From: Rhodobiaceae bacterium
GTDB lineage: Bacteria > Pseudomonadota > Alphaproteobacteria > Parvibaculales > Parvibaculaceae
NCBI GenBank assembly: GCA_027352645.1
Contig: DAIEIL010000106.1
Span: 1 to 12,292, forward strand
Reading direction: 5' to 3'
DNA length: 12,292 nucleotides
Shown: in pieces, positions 6,268 through 12,292 of the stretch
Layout of the letters: each line of letters starts with the position of its first letter
Position numbering within the stretch: the stretch's first letter is position 1
Position numbers and translations under genes: made by a program
Notes under the pieces: model-generated
The model's database searches: none
Told to the model about the DNA's origin: nothing
Seen by the model: the letters and a program-made list of their open reading frames with translations, nothing else

Positions 6268-7245
6268 ATGCGCAGCATGCGTGTGCATGAGCTGTCGGAG
6301 GATATTTCCGTCCTCCGCATGGACGAGGTTACCCTGCCGCCGCCCGGGCCCGGCGAGGTGCGGCTCCGCCTCAAGGCCTGTTCGGTGAATTTTCCCGACA
6401 TTCTGATGGTGCAGGGAAAGTATCAGTTCAAACCCGAGCTTCCCTTCGCGCCGGGCATGGAAGGCGCGGGCGTCGTCGCCGAAGTGGGTCCGGGCGTCAC
6501 CTCGCTCAAGGTCGGCGATGCGGTCGTGGCTGGCCTGCGGATCGGCGGCTTTGCGGAGGAGGCAATCGCATCGGCGGAGGCCTGCCGTCCGATTCCGAAG
6601 GGCATGGATTTCATTCATGCCGCAGCCTATCCGGCGGCCTATCTCACGGCCTATGTGGCGCTCGTCATTCGCGGCAATCTCAAGGCGGGCGAGACGCTTC
6701 TCGTGCACGGAAGCACTGGCGGCGTCGGCATGGCAGCGGTGGACATCGGCAAGCTCTGGGGAGCCACAGTCATCGCGACGTCAGCGTCGGATGAGAAACT
6801 CGAGGCGGTGAAGGCGCGCGGGGCCGATCATGTACTCAATGTGACAAAGGGCTTCCGCGAAGAGGTGAAGGCGCTTACCGGAGGCCGGGGCGCCGATGTC
6901 GTTTACGATCCCGTGGGTGGGGATGTTTTCGATGAAAGCGTGCGCTGCATCGCCTGGAACGGACGTCTGCTCGTCATCGGCTTCACGAGCGGCCGCATTC
7001 CGAACATTTCGGTCAACATGCCACTCATCAAAGGCTTTTCCGTCATCGGCGTGCGCGCGGGCGAATATGGCCGCCGCGATCCCGAAGCCGGTCGCTGCAA
7101 CATCGAGGCGGTGGACAGGCTTGCGGCGGAGGGCAAGATCGTCCCCTATGTCTGCGCGACATTCCCGCTTGAGCGTGCTGTTGACGCGATGCGCTTGCTG
7201 CAGGAACGGAAGGCCGTGGGAAAAGTCGTTATAACGATGGACTAG
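6268..7245 (+). CDS. Zinc-less MDR-superfamily NADPH:quinone oxidoreductase-like protein
   Basis: This is a 325-residue medium-chain dehydrogenase/reductase of the quinone-oxidoreductase group. The N-terminal GroES-like domain has VNFPDILMVQGKYQ (40-53), PGMEGAGVVAEVGPGV (62-77) and VGDAV. The nucleotide domain has LLVHGSTGGVGMAAVDIGK (144-162), the zeta-crystallin/QOR NADPH loop, then GADHVLN and VYDPVGGDVFDE. No structural or catalytic zinc ligands are present. Such enzymes reduce quinones or enones with NADPH in the cytoplasm. The start at 6268 is chosen because GGGGAG (6256-6261) lies 6 nt upstream; ATG 6262 directly touches that site. It could read through from the GDT1 gene 59 bp upstream. 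The exact substrate cannot be told; an enoyl reductase role is also possible. Confidence 0.88.
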   Translation: MRSMRVHELSEDISVLRMDEVTLPPPGPGEVRLRLKACSVNFPDILMVQGKYQFKPELPFAPGMEGAGVVAEVGPGVTSLKVGDAVVAGLRIGGFAEEAIASAEACRPIPKGMDFIHAAAYPAAYLTAYVALVIRGNLKAGETLLVHGSTGGVGMAAVDIGKLWGATVIATSASDEKLEAVKARGADHVLNVTKGFREEVKALTGGRGADVVYDPVGGDVFDESVRCIAWNGRLLVIGFTSGRIPNISVNMPLIKGFSVIGVRAGEYGRRDPEAGRCNIEAVDRLAAEGKIVPYVCATFPLERAVDAMRLLQERKAVGKVVITMD

Positions 7246-7271
7246 AGGCTCGGGGGACGGCAGGAGGAAAG

Positions 7272-7832
7272 ATGACGCGCGTTCCAATGGCGGCGGCTGT
7301 TCTTGTGGCCGGACTCCTGCTCTTCGCCTGCTCGAAGCGCGAAGGGCTCGTCGTCGGCGGCGACAAGGTGGGCCCGGTCAGCGTCGAGACCGCGTTCGAC
7401 GTCGCCACCATCGCCGGACTCTTTCCGGAGTTCAAGGTGAGCGCTGGCCTGTCGTCCGCCCTGGAGCCGGGCGCGCATGTCATCCGCGTCGTAGATAATG
7501 GCAAGACGGTGCTTGAGCTTTATCCGACCGGCGACGGATCCCGCGTCGCCAGCGTGCTGATACTGAGCAACATTGTGCGAGACGAAAACGGCGTCCATCT
7601 CGGCTCGACCTATCGCGACATATTCCCACCGTCAAAGCCGTCCGGCTGCATGGCAGGCGCCATGGAGAAGCGGGGCCGCATCTATTGTCCGCAGCCCAAT
7701 TCAAACCGTATCATCTACGAATTGCAGGGTGTGCCGCCCGCACCCGACGGGCAGGTGCCGCCGCCGGAAGTTCTGGCGGACTGGCGTGTAACCGCCATGC
7801 TATGGGATGGCGACGACGCGGCCATCAACTGA
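7272..7832 (+). CDS. Lipoprotein resembling YfeY/DUF1131
   Basis: This is a 186-residue secreted protein. Residues 1-20 form a lipoprotein signal ending in the lipobox LFAC, so Cys20 would be lipidated. The next residues (SKRE) lack Asp at +2, consistent with transfer to the outer membrane. The mature part follows the pattern I know from the RpoE-regulated E. coli lipoprotein YfeY (DUF1131): GVHLGSTYRDIF, a Cys pair (Cys126, Cys139), NRIIYELQG and the ending PPPEVLADWRVTAMLW. Function unknown. A strong GGAGGAAAG precedes the ATG, 26 bp after the quinone-oxidoreductase gene, so co-transcription is possible. The next gene is a paralogue. The family assignment is from memory of pattern, not a search. 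Confidence 0.75.
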   Translation: MTRVPMAAAVLVAGLLLFACSKREGLVVGGDKVGPVSVETAFDVATIAGLFPEFKVSAGLSSALEPGAHVIRVVDNGKTVLELYPTGDGSRVASVLILSNIVRDENGVHLGSTYRDIFPPSKPSGCMAGAMEKRGRIYCPQPNSNRIIYELQGVPPAPDGQVPPPEVLADWRVTAMLWDGDDAAIN

Positions 7833-7864
7833 AACTGCAATCAATCCGGTCTCAAGAGGACATC

Positions 7865-8440
7865 ATGTTATCGAAGCGTATCTTGTCGTGCCTTGTCGCG
7901 GTTGCCGCGACGGCGTTCGCCGCGACGGCTGCACTGGCGGGCCAGCCGCTCGAGTCCTATGTCGTGCGCGATGCGGGCGTCGGTCCGCTCGACAGCAAGG
8001 TGCCTTTCGACCAGGCGGCGCTTGCGAAGATATTGCCGCAGGGCGTGACCTTCCAACCGCAGATAGTCGAGCTCGAAGGCGCCGCGCCTTACACCGTGCT
8101 GCGCATCTCGAAGGGCAAGGAGCTTCTGCTGGAACTCGAATCCAATGGGGACCGCAAGAAGCCGCGCGTCACCGGCGTCACCGTCTTCACGCCGCGTATT
8201 GCCGATGCGCGCGGCGCCCGCGTCAAGGCCAGCCTGAACTCGCTCTATCACTATGGCGAAAAGCCCGACTGCATTCCGGGCGCGGGGCGCTATACGGGCC
8301 GCATTTTCTGCACCGTGCCGAAGCTCGATCATGTGATCTATATCTTCGGCGGAAAAAAGCCGGCAGAGGCTGGCATCCTGCCTCCGCCGGCTGAAATTGC
8401 GAAATGGCGGTTGATCGCGATCATGTGGAGCGCGACCTGA
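7865..8440 (+). CDS. Periplasmic paralogue of the preceding YfeY/DUF1131-like lipoprotein
   Basis: This is a 191-residue secreted protein. A Sec signal peptide (MLSKRILSCLVAVAA...) ends in AALA-GQP with likely cleavage after residue 25, and there is no lipobox. The mature part parallels its upstream neighbour: GPLDSKVPFDQAALAKILP against GPVSVETAFDVATIAGLFP, two cysteines with identical 13-residue spacing (Cys136, Cys149), GRIFC against GRIYC, DHVIYIFGG against NRIIYELQG, and PPPAEIAKWRLIAIMW against PPPEVLADWRVTAMLW. The Cys pair probably forms a disulfide. The start has AGAGGA upstream and lies 32 bp after the lipoprotein stop, so the two form a probable operon from a tandem duplication. 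Function unknown. It converges with the SDR gene 7 bp away. Confidence 0.78.
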   Translation: MLSKRILSCLVAVAATAFAATAALAGQPLESYVVRDAGVGPLDSKVPFDQAALAKILPQGVTFQPQIVELEGAAPYTVLRISKGKELLLELESNGDRKKPRVTGVTVFTPRIADARGARVKASLNSLYHYGEKPDCIPGAGRYTGRIFCTVPKLDHVIYIFGGKKPAEAGILPPPAEIAKWRLIAIMWSAT

Positions 8441-8447
8441 GCGAAGG

Positions 8448-9338
8448 TCAGACGCTGCGCTGCGCCTTGTCCTTTTCGTTCGCGCTGCGGATCATGTCGC
8501 GCATATTGTCCCACTCTTCCTCGGAGAGTTTCGACAGGCGCGAGAAGTTGCCGCCGCCCGCCTGATAAGACCCGCCGTCGATCGCGATGCACTGGCCGGT
8601 GAGATATTCGCAGCCATCGGCCATGAGGAAGGTGGCGAGGTTCTTCAACTCGTCCATCTTGCCGACGCGGCCCATGGGAATGCCTTCGCGCGATGTGTCG
8701 CCTTCGAGCGACTGGCCGGGGCTCAGACGCTCCCAGGCGCCCTTCGTCGGGAAAGGTCCGGGCGCGATCGAATTGAGACGAATGCCATATTGTCCCCACT
8801 CGGCGGCGAGCGATTGCGTCATGATGTTGATGCCCGCCTTGGACATGGCGGAGGGCACGGTGAACGGACCGCCGTTCCACACCCATGTCGTCAGTATCGA
8901 GATGACGCTGCCCTTGTTGCCGCCTTCGATCCAGCGCCTGCCGCAGGCATGGGTCACGTAGAACGAGCCGTGGAACACGATGCCCGCGATGGCGTCGAAG
9001 CCCTTGGGCGAAAGATCCTTGGTCGGGCTGATGAAATTGCCGGCGGCATTGTTGACGAGGCCGGTGAGCGGGCCGCCATCGGCCCAGATCTCGCCGATCA
9101 TTTCGTCGACCGCGCCCGCGACGCGGATGTCGACGCCATATGTCTTTACCGAGCCGCCGTGCTTGTCCATCAGCTCTTTGGCCGTGTCGTCGAGAACGTG
9201 CTTGCGGCGGCCGCAGATATAAACTTCGGCGCCGAGGCGCAGATAATCCTCGGCCATCTCCTTGCCGAGGCCCGTGCCGCCGCCCGTCACCAGGATGCGC
9301 TTGCCCTTGAGCAATCCGTCGCGAAACATCGAAACCAT
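8448..9338 (-). CDS. SDR oxidoreductase, 2,4-dienoyl-CoA reductase-like
   Basis: This is a 296-residue classical-size short-chain dehydrogenase/reductase. The NADP(H)-binding motif is TGGGTGLGKEMA (18-29), with GRR (43-45) after the second strand favouring NADPH. NNAAGNFISP (96-105) and VPSAMSKAG (161-169) are typical of the dienoyl-/enoyl-CoA reductase group (DECR, FabI-like SDRs), where the usual YxxxK is replaced by SxxxK (Ser163, Lys167). The Tyr that DECR enzymes place about 11 residues before that Ser appears to be Trp here (TTWVW, Trp152). NSIAPGPFPTKGAWERL (189-205) is the substrate loop of this group. A well-placed GGGAGGA precedes ATG 9338. It is likely involved in oxidation of unsaturated fatty acids. 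It converges with the DUF1131-like pair and appears monocistronic. Confidence 0.85.
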   Translation of the reverse strand: MVSMFRDGLLKGKRILVTGGGTGLGKEMAEDYLRLGAEVYICGRRKHVLDDTAKELMDKHGGSVKTYGVDIRVAGAVDEMIGEIWADGGPLTGLVNNAAGNFISPTKDLSPKGFDAIAGIVFHGSFYVTHACGRRWIEGGNKGSVISILTTWVWNGGPFTVPSAMSKAGINIMTQSLAAEWGQYGIRLNSIAPGPFPTKGAWERLSPGQSLEGDTSREGIPMGRVGKMDELKNLATFLMADGCEYLTGQCIAIDGGSYQAGGGNFSRLSKLSEEEWDNMRDMIRSANEKDKAQRSV

Positions 9339-9448
9339 CTGGTCCTCCCATTGTTGTTGGGCGAGAGGATAACAGGCCGTTTTGCCGCGCCCATCACTTT
9401 TGCGCGAGGCTTGCGGCTTCAGACGGCGGAGTATCGGATGCCGCTACG

Positions 9449-9712
9449 TCACTTCTTTTCGATGAGATAGGTCCAGAGGCGCACGACGAGCCAGATCGGC
9501 ACGACGACGACTGCGCCGAGCGCGAAATATTTCACCGACCAGTCGATGGCGTCGAAGCCCATGTGCCAGATGCGGACCACCGTATCGAGGAAGTCGTACC
9601 AAAGGTCGATGGGCTTTATGCCGAAAAAGGCGAGGAGCAGGCCGACGACGACGGAGGCCGCCGCGAGCTTGATCAGGGTCGGGAGAATGGGGCCGCCAAA
9701 GAGCCGTTCCAT
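9449..9712 (-). CDS. Small two-TM membrane protein (DUF6460-like)
   Basis: This is an 87-residue integral membrane protein with hydrophobic segments at about 11-31 (TLIKLAAASVVVGLLLAFFG) and 60-82 (KYFALGAVVVVPIWLVVRLW), separated by an amphipathic stretch with MGFDAIDW. The pattern GIKPIDLW ... MGFDAI ... GAVVVVPIWL.RL matches small alphaproteobacterial membrane proteins that I recall as DUF6460. The start MERLFGG at 9712 is chosen for its GAGGAG 7 nt upstream; the longer frame to 9751 has no such site. It lies 99 bp downstream of mscS on the same strand and may be co-transcribed. Function unknown. Confidence 0.75.
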   Translation of the reverse strand: MERLFGGPILPTLIKLAAASVVVGLLLAFFGIKPIDLWYDFLDTVVRIWHMGFDAIDWSVKYFALGAVVVVPIWLVVRLWTYLIEKK

Positions 9713-9811
9713 GAATAAACTCCTCAAGCCCCCAAAGGGGCGCGTCTGCAAGCTACCCCATAAGGCCGGGGAAGAAATAGCGCAAAACGATGCCGGGACG
9801 AGCGTGTTAGG

Positions 9812-10660
9812 TCAGGCGCTGGCTGCGCCGGGCTCATCGCCGCGGATCATATGGGGCAATGTCGGCGCGGCGATGCCGCAGGCGTCGAGACGGGCTCGCA
9901 CCTGACGCAGCAAGTCGAACTTGACGTTCTCCATGTCGCCGGAGGCCGTCCATATCCTGAGCAGCAGGTCGATGGAAATATCGCTAAGCGCCGAAACCGC
10001 GACGAGCGGCTCCGGCGTCGTCAGAATGCGCGCATCCGCCTTGACGACGGCTTTGATCTCCTCGATCGCCTTCAGCGGTTCAGCGCCGTAATTGATGCGG
10101 AAGGTGATCTCGGTCCGCCGCGTCGGATGGTAGCTGTAATTCCTGACGGCCTGTCCCCAGACGTTGCTGTTGGGAATGATGATCTGCACGTTGTCGGCTG
10201 TGGCAAGCTCGGTGGTGAAAAGGGTGAGCTGTTTTACCGTGCCCGCGATGCCGCCGACCTCGACATAATTGCCGGCGCGAAAGGGGCGGAAGAAGAGCAG
10301 CATCACGCCTGCGGCAACGTTCGACAGCGTGCCCTGAAGCGCGAGGCCGACCGCGAGGCCGGCGGCGCCGAGAAGGGCGATGAAGCTCGTCGTCTGGACG
10401 CCGAATTGGGCCAGCACGGCGAGGATCGTGAAAATCATCACCACATAGGAAGCGACGCTGCCGAAGAAGCCCTGGAGCATCGCGTCGCCGTTGGGCGCGC
10501 GGCCGATCAGGAAGGTTACGCCATGCCGCGCCTTGCCCGAGAGCCAATAGCCAAGGATGAGGATGACCGCCGCCCCGAAGAGGCTGAGCCCGCGGTCGAC
10601 GACGAGCGGCAGGATCAGGTCAAGATTATGTTGAATGCTTGCGGGCAGCCATTCCATCAT
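9812..10660 (-). CDS. mscS: MscS-family small-conductance mechanosensitive channel
   Basis: This is a 282-residue inner-membrane channel, essentially the length of E. coli MscS (286). Three N-terminal helices lie at about 25-42, 66-88 and 95-125. The pore helix TM3 reads GAAGLAVGLALQGTLSNVAAG (98-118), with the Gly/Ala packing stripes and the LSN motif. It is followed by LLFFRPFRAGNYVEVGGIAGTV (121-142), entering the cytoplasmic beta domain, and by the conserved IIPNSNVWG (161-169). It opens on membrane tension to release solutes during hypo-osmotic shock. The start is the first of two tandem ATGs (10660, 10657), with only a weak ribosome site. It is divergent from the helicase gene, the intervening region carrying a long inverted repeat. 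The small membrane protein gene follows it. Confidence 0.93.
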   Translation of the reverse strand: MMEWLPASIQHNLDLILPLVVDRGLSLFGAAVILILGYWLSGKARHGVTFLIGRAPNGDAMLQGFFGSVASYVVMIFTILAVLAQFGVQTTSFIALLGAAGLAVGLALQGTLSNVAAGVMLLFFRPFRAGNYVEVGGIAGTVKQLTLFTTELATADNVQIIIPNSNVWGQAVRNYSYHPTRRTEITFRINYGAEPLKAIEEIKAVVKADARILTTPEPLVAVSALSDISIDLLLRIWTASGDMENVKFDLLRQVRARLDACGIAAPTLPHMIRGDEPGAASA

Positions 10661-10668
10661 TCGGGTTC

Positions 10669-10740
10669 CGTCATGCGCGTTTCTCTCCCCCGCGGCACTT
10701 TACCCTTGTTTGTCGCCGGGAGGGAATGATGCGCATGACG
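10669..10740. repeat. Long imperfect inverted repeat between mscS and the helicase gene
   Basis: Outer arms CGTCATGCGC (10669-10678) and GCGCATGACG (10731-10740) are a perfect 10-bp inverted repeat. Inside them, TTCTCTCCC (10681-10689) and GGGAGGGAA (10718-10726) match inversely at 8 of 9 positions. The loop of 28 nt contains the palindrome CCGCGG. In a plus-strand transcript the inner arm would pair with the strongest Shine-Dalgarno ahead of the helicase gene. It could be an RNA switch, a two-site operator for both divergent genes, or chance in GC-rich DNA; the length makes chance less likely. Confidence 0.6.
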
Positions 10741-10755
10741 CTCCGGCCGTGGTAA
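10729..10755 (+). other. Possible 8-codon leader ORF before the helicase gene
   Basis: GGGAGG (10718-10723) lies 5 nt before ATG 10729. The frame reads MRMTLRPW and stops at TAA 10753-10755, in the same frame as the helicase and 3 nt before its first downstream ATG. The helicase's own candidate starts (10759, 10765) have no good Shine-Dalgarno, so the helicase may depend on reinitiation after this mini-ORF. A premature stop in an older, longer N-terminus is the other reading. Confidence 0.3.
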
Positions 10756-10758
10756 CGA

Positions 10759-12292
10759 ATGGAAATGTCGAAACCGGCAAGCCGAAAGATGGCGGCGCCT
10801 GCCACGGCGAAGAACGGGCTGCCCGCCCGCTTCGCCGACTGGTTCGCCACGCGCGGCTGGAGCCCGCGCGCGCATCAGCTCGCGCTGCTGGACCTCGCGC
10901 AGGCCGGCCGTTCCGCGCTCCTCATCGCGCCGACCGGCGCGGGCAAGACACTTGCCGGATTTCTGCCGAGCCTTGTCGAGTTGAGCGGGCGCGCGGAGCG
11001 CAAGGCTCGCCTCCACACGCTCTATATCTCGCCGCTGAAGGCGCTGGCCGTCGATGTGAAGCGCAATCTCGAAACGCCGGTGGCGGAGATGGGGCTCGAT
11101 ATTTCCATCGAGACGCGCACCGGAGATACGCCCACCAATAGACGTCAGCGTCAGCGCCGCGAACCGCCCGACATTCTGATGACGACGCCGGAGCAGCTGG
11201 CGTTGCTTCTGTCCTATCCCGACGCGCCGTCCTTCTTCGCCAATCTCTCCTGCGTGGTGCTGGACGAACTTCATGCGCTGGCGAACTCCAAGCGCGGCGA
11301 TCTTCTCGCGCTGGGCCTCGCGCGGCTTGGTGTCCTTGCGCCGAAGCTCCGCCGCGTCGGCCTCTCGGCGACAGTGGCCGAGCCCGAAGAACTGCGCCGC
11401 TATCTGATGCCGCAGCCGGTGGGTGGCGAGGCGTTGAGCGAGGTCGTGGTTGCGCCGCCGGGCGCCAGACCCGAGATCAGCATCCTCGTTCCCGAAGGGC
11501 CGGAGACGAAGGATGACGATGAGGCGCGCATTCCCTGGTCGGGCCATTCGGCGCGCCACGCCTTGCCGTTGGTCTATGACGCGATCAAGCGCAACAAGAT
11601 GACGCTCGTTTTCGTCAATACGCGCAGCCAGGCGGAATTTGTCTTCCAGTCGCTCTGGCACCTGAACGAGGACGGCCTCGCCATCGCGCTCCACCACGGA
11701 TCGCTCGCGGCCGAGCAGCGCCGCAAGGTGGAAGCGGCCATGGCGGCGGGCACGCTCCGCGCCGTCGTCTGCACCTCGACGCTCGATCTCGGCATCGACT
11801 GGGGCGAGGTTGATCTCGTCATTTGCGTCGGCGCGCCGAAAGGCGCGAGCCGTCTCGCGCAGCGTATAGGCCGTGCGAACCACCGTCTCGATGAGCCCTC
11901 GCGCGCGCTGCTCGTGCCAGCGAACCGTTTCGAAGTGCTCGAATGCGAAGCGGCCCGCGCCGCCACCGTCGAAGGTGCGCAGGATGCGCGGATCAGCCGC
12001 GACGGCGCGCTCGACGTGCTGGCGCAGCATGTTCTGGGCCGCGCCTGCTCCGAACCCTTCATGCCCGACGCGCTTTTCGACGAGGTTTGCGCCGCCGCGC
12101 CTTATCGTCATCTCGATCGCGAGAGCTTCGACCGCGTGGTCGATTTCGTCGCGACCGGTGGCTATGCGCTGAAAACCTATGATCGCTATGCGCGCCTGCG
12201 GCCCAATTCCCCATTGACGGGCGACATGCGCCTCAGGCCTTCCTCCCCCAAGGTCATGCAGCAATATCGCATGAATGTCGGCACCATTGTCG
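10759..12292 (+). CDS. Ligase-associated DEXH-box (Lhr-like) DNA helicase, 5' part
   Basis: The window holds the first 511 residues; the frame stays open to the end, so the gene continues beyond it. All superfamily-2 helicase motifs are present: APTGAGKT (Walker A, 57-64), TTPEQL (142-147), DELH (Walker B, 169-172), SAT (203-205), VFVNTR (284-289), TSTLDLGIDWG (339-349) and QRIGRANHR (368-376). The opening LPARFADWFATRGWSPRAHQLALL and TLYISPLKALAVDVKRNLE match the Lhr-related helicases found beside an ATP-dependent DNA ligase, a beta-CASP-type exonuclease and the PdeM phosphoesterase in many proteobacteria. They are thought to act in DNA repair by translocating 3'-5' on single-stranded DNA. 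A pdeM- or ligase-type gene may lie just downstream (inference). The start is uncertain: 10759 and 10765 are both in frame after a TAA at 10753 and both lack a good ribosome site. Confidence 0.9.
   Translation, partial: MEMSKPASRKMAAPATAKNGLPARFADWFATRGWSPRAHQLALLDLAQAGRSALLIAPTGAGKTLAGFLPSLVELSGRAERKARLHTLYISPLKALAVDVKRNLETPVAEMGLDISIETRTGDTPTNRRQRQRREPPDILMTTPEQLALLLSYPDAPSFFANLSCVVLDELHALANSKRGDLLALGLARLGVLAPKLRRVGLSATVAEPEELRRYLMPQPVGGEALSEVVVAPPGARPEISILVPEGPETKDDDEARIPWSGHSARHALPLVYDAIKRNKMTLVFVNTRSQAEFVFQSLWHLNEDGLAIALHHGSLAAEQRRKVEAAMAAGTLRAVVCTSTLDLGIDWGEVDLVICVGAPKGASRLAQRIGRANHRLDEPSRALLVPANRFEVLECEAARAATVEGAQDARISRDGALDVLAQHVLGRACSEPFMPDALFDEVCAAAPYRHLDRESFDRVVDFVATGGYALKTYDRYARLRPNSPLTGDMRLRPSSPKVMQQYRMNVGTIV

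Noticed and set aside
9728..9741. GCCCC-CAAA-GGGGC hairpin between mscS and the small membrane protein
   Set aside because: A 5-bp stem without a T-tract on either strand is not enough to call a terminator or attenuator.
10660..10760. LexA (GTTC-N7-GTTC) site expected for a repair helicase
   Set aside because: Only one GTTC half-site is visible (about 10664); no correctly spaced second half was found on either strand.
10657..12264. A 535-codon minus-strand frame antisense to the helicase
   Set aside because: It is a high-GC shadow; the plus strand carries all helicase motifs in one frame.

Overview
The window is a high-GC, gene-dense stretch of bacterial chromosome. It most likely comes from an alphaproteobacterium, possibly a Parvibaculum-like member of the Hyphomicrobiales/Rhizobiales (low confidence at genus level). 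The pointers are a ligase-associated DEXH helicase, a manganese riboswitch upstream of a GDT1/UPF0016 transporter, a DUF6460-like small membrane protein and the general codon style. I see no transposase, integrase, phage gene, CRISPR array, rRNA or tRNA.

Layout, left to right. Positions 1-108 hold the 3' end of an ArsC-family reductase gene. It converges on, and overlaps by 14 bp, a minus-strand operon (2382 to 95) of two hotdog-fold PaaI-type thioesterases followed by a DinF-type MATE exporter. The two junctions in this operon are a 3-nt gap and a TGATG stop/start overlap. A gene-free stretch of about 330 bp (2383-2713) carries a plus-strand promoter with a dyad over its -35 box. Downstream are a 13-14 codon leader ORF, a TetR regulator (2755-3432) and a hormone-sensitive-lipase-type esterase (3457-4482). 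A soluble epoxide-hydrolase-like gene on the minus strand (5347-4490) converges on the esterase.

At 5446-5575 sits a yybP-ykoY (Mn2+) riboswitch with its own candidate promoter. It drives a GDT1/TMEM165-family cation exporter (5639-6208) and is followed by a zinc-less quinone oxidoreductase (6268-7245). Next come two tandem secreted paralogues resembling YfeY/DUF1131: one lipoprotein (7272-7832) and one periplasmic protein (7865-8440). A 2,4-dienoyl-CoA-reductase-like SDR lies on the minus strand (9338-8448). Beyond it, also on the minus strand, are mscS (10660-9812) and a small two-TM protein (9712-9449). Divergent from mscS, and separated by a long imperfect inverted repeat, is the 5' part of a ligase-associated DEXH-box helicase (10759 to past the window end).

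Functionally, many genes suggest lipid/acyl-CoA and xenobiotic handling (two thioesterases, esterase, epoxide hydrolase, quinone oxidoreductase, dienoyl-CoA-type reductase, TetR regulator). The rest concern envelope and ion homeostasis (Mn2+ exporter, MscS, lipoprotein pair) and DNA repair. No clearly new multi-gene system is visible. The points most worth a second look are the regulatory structures at the tetR and mscS/helicase promoters, the riboswitch expression platform, substituted active-site residues in the SDR and the esterase, and the paired lipoprotein/periplasmic paralogues.
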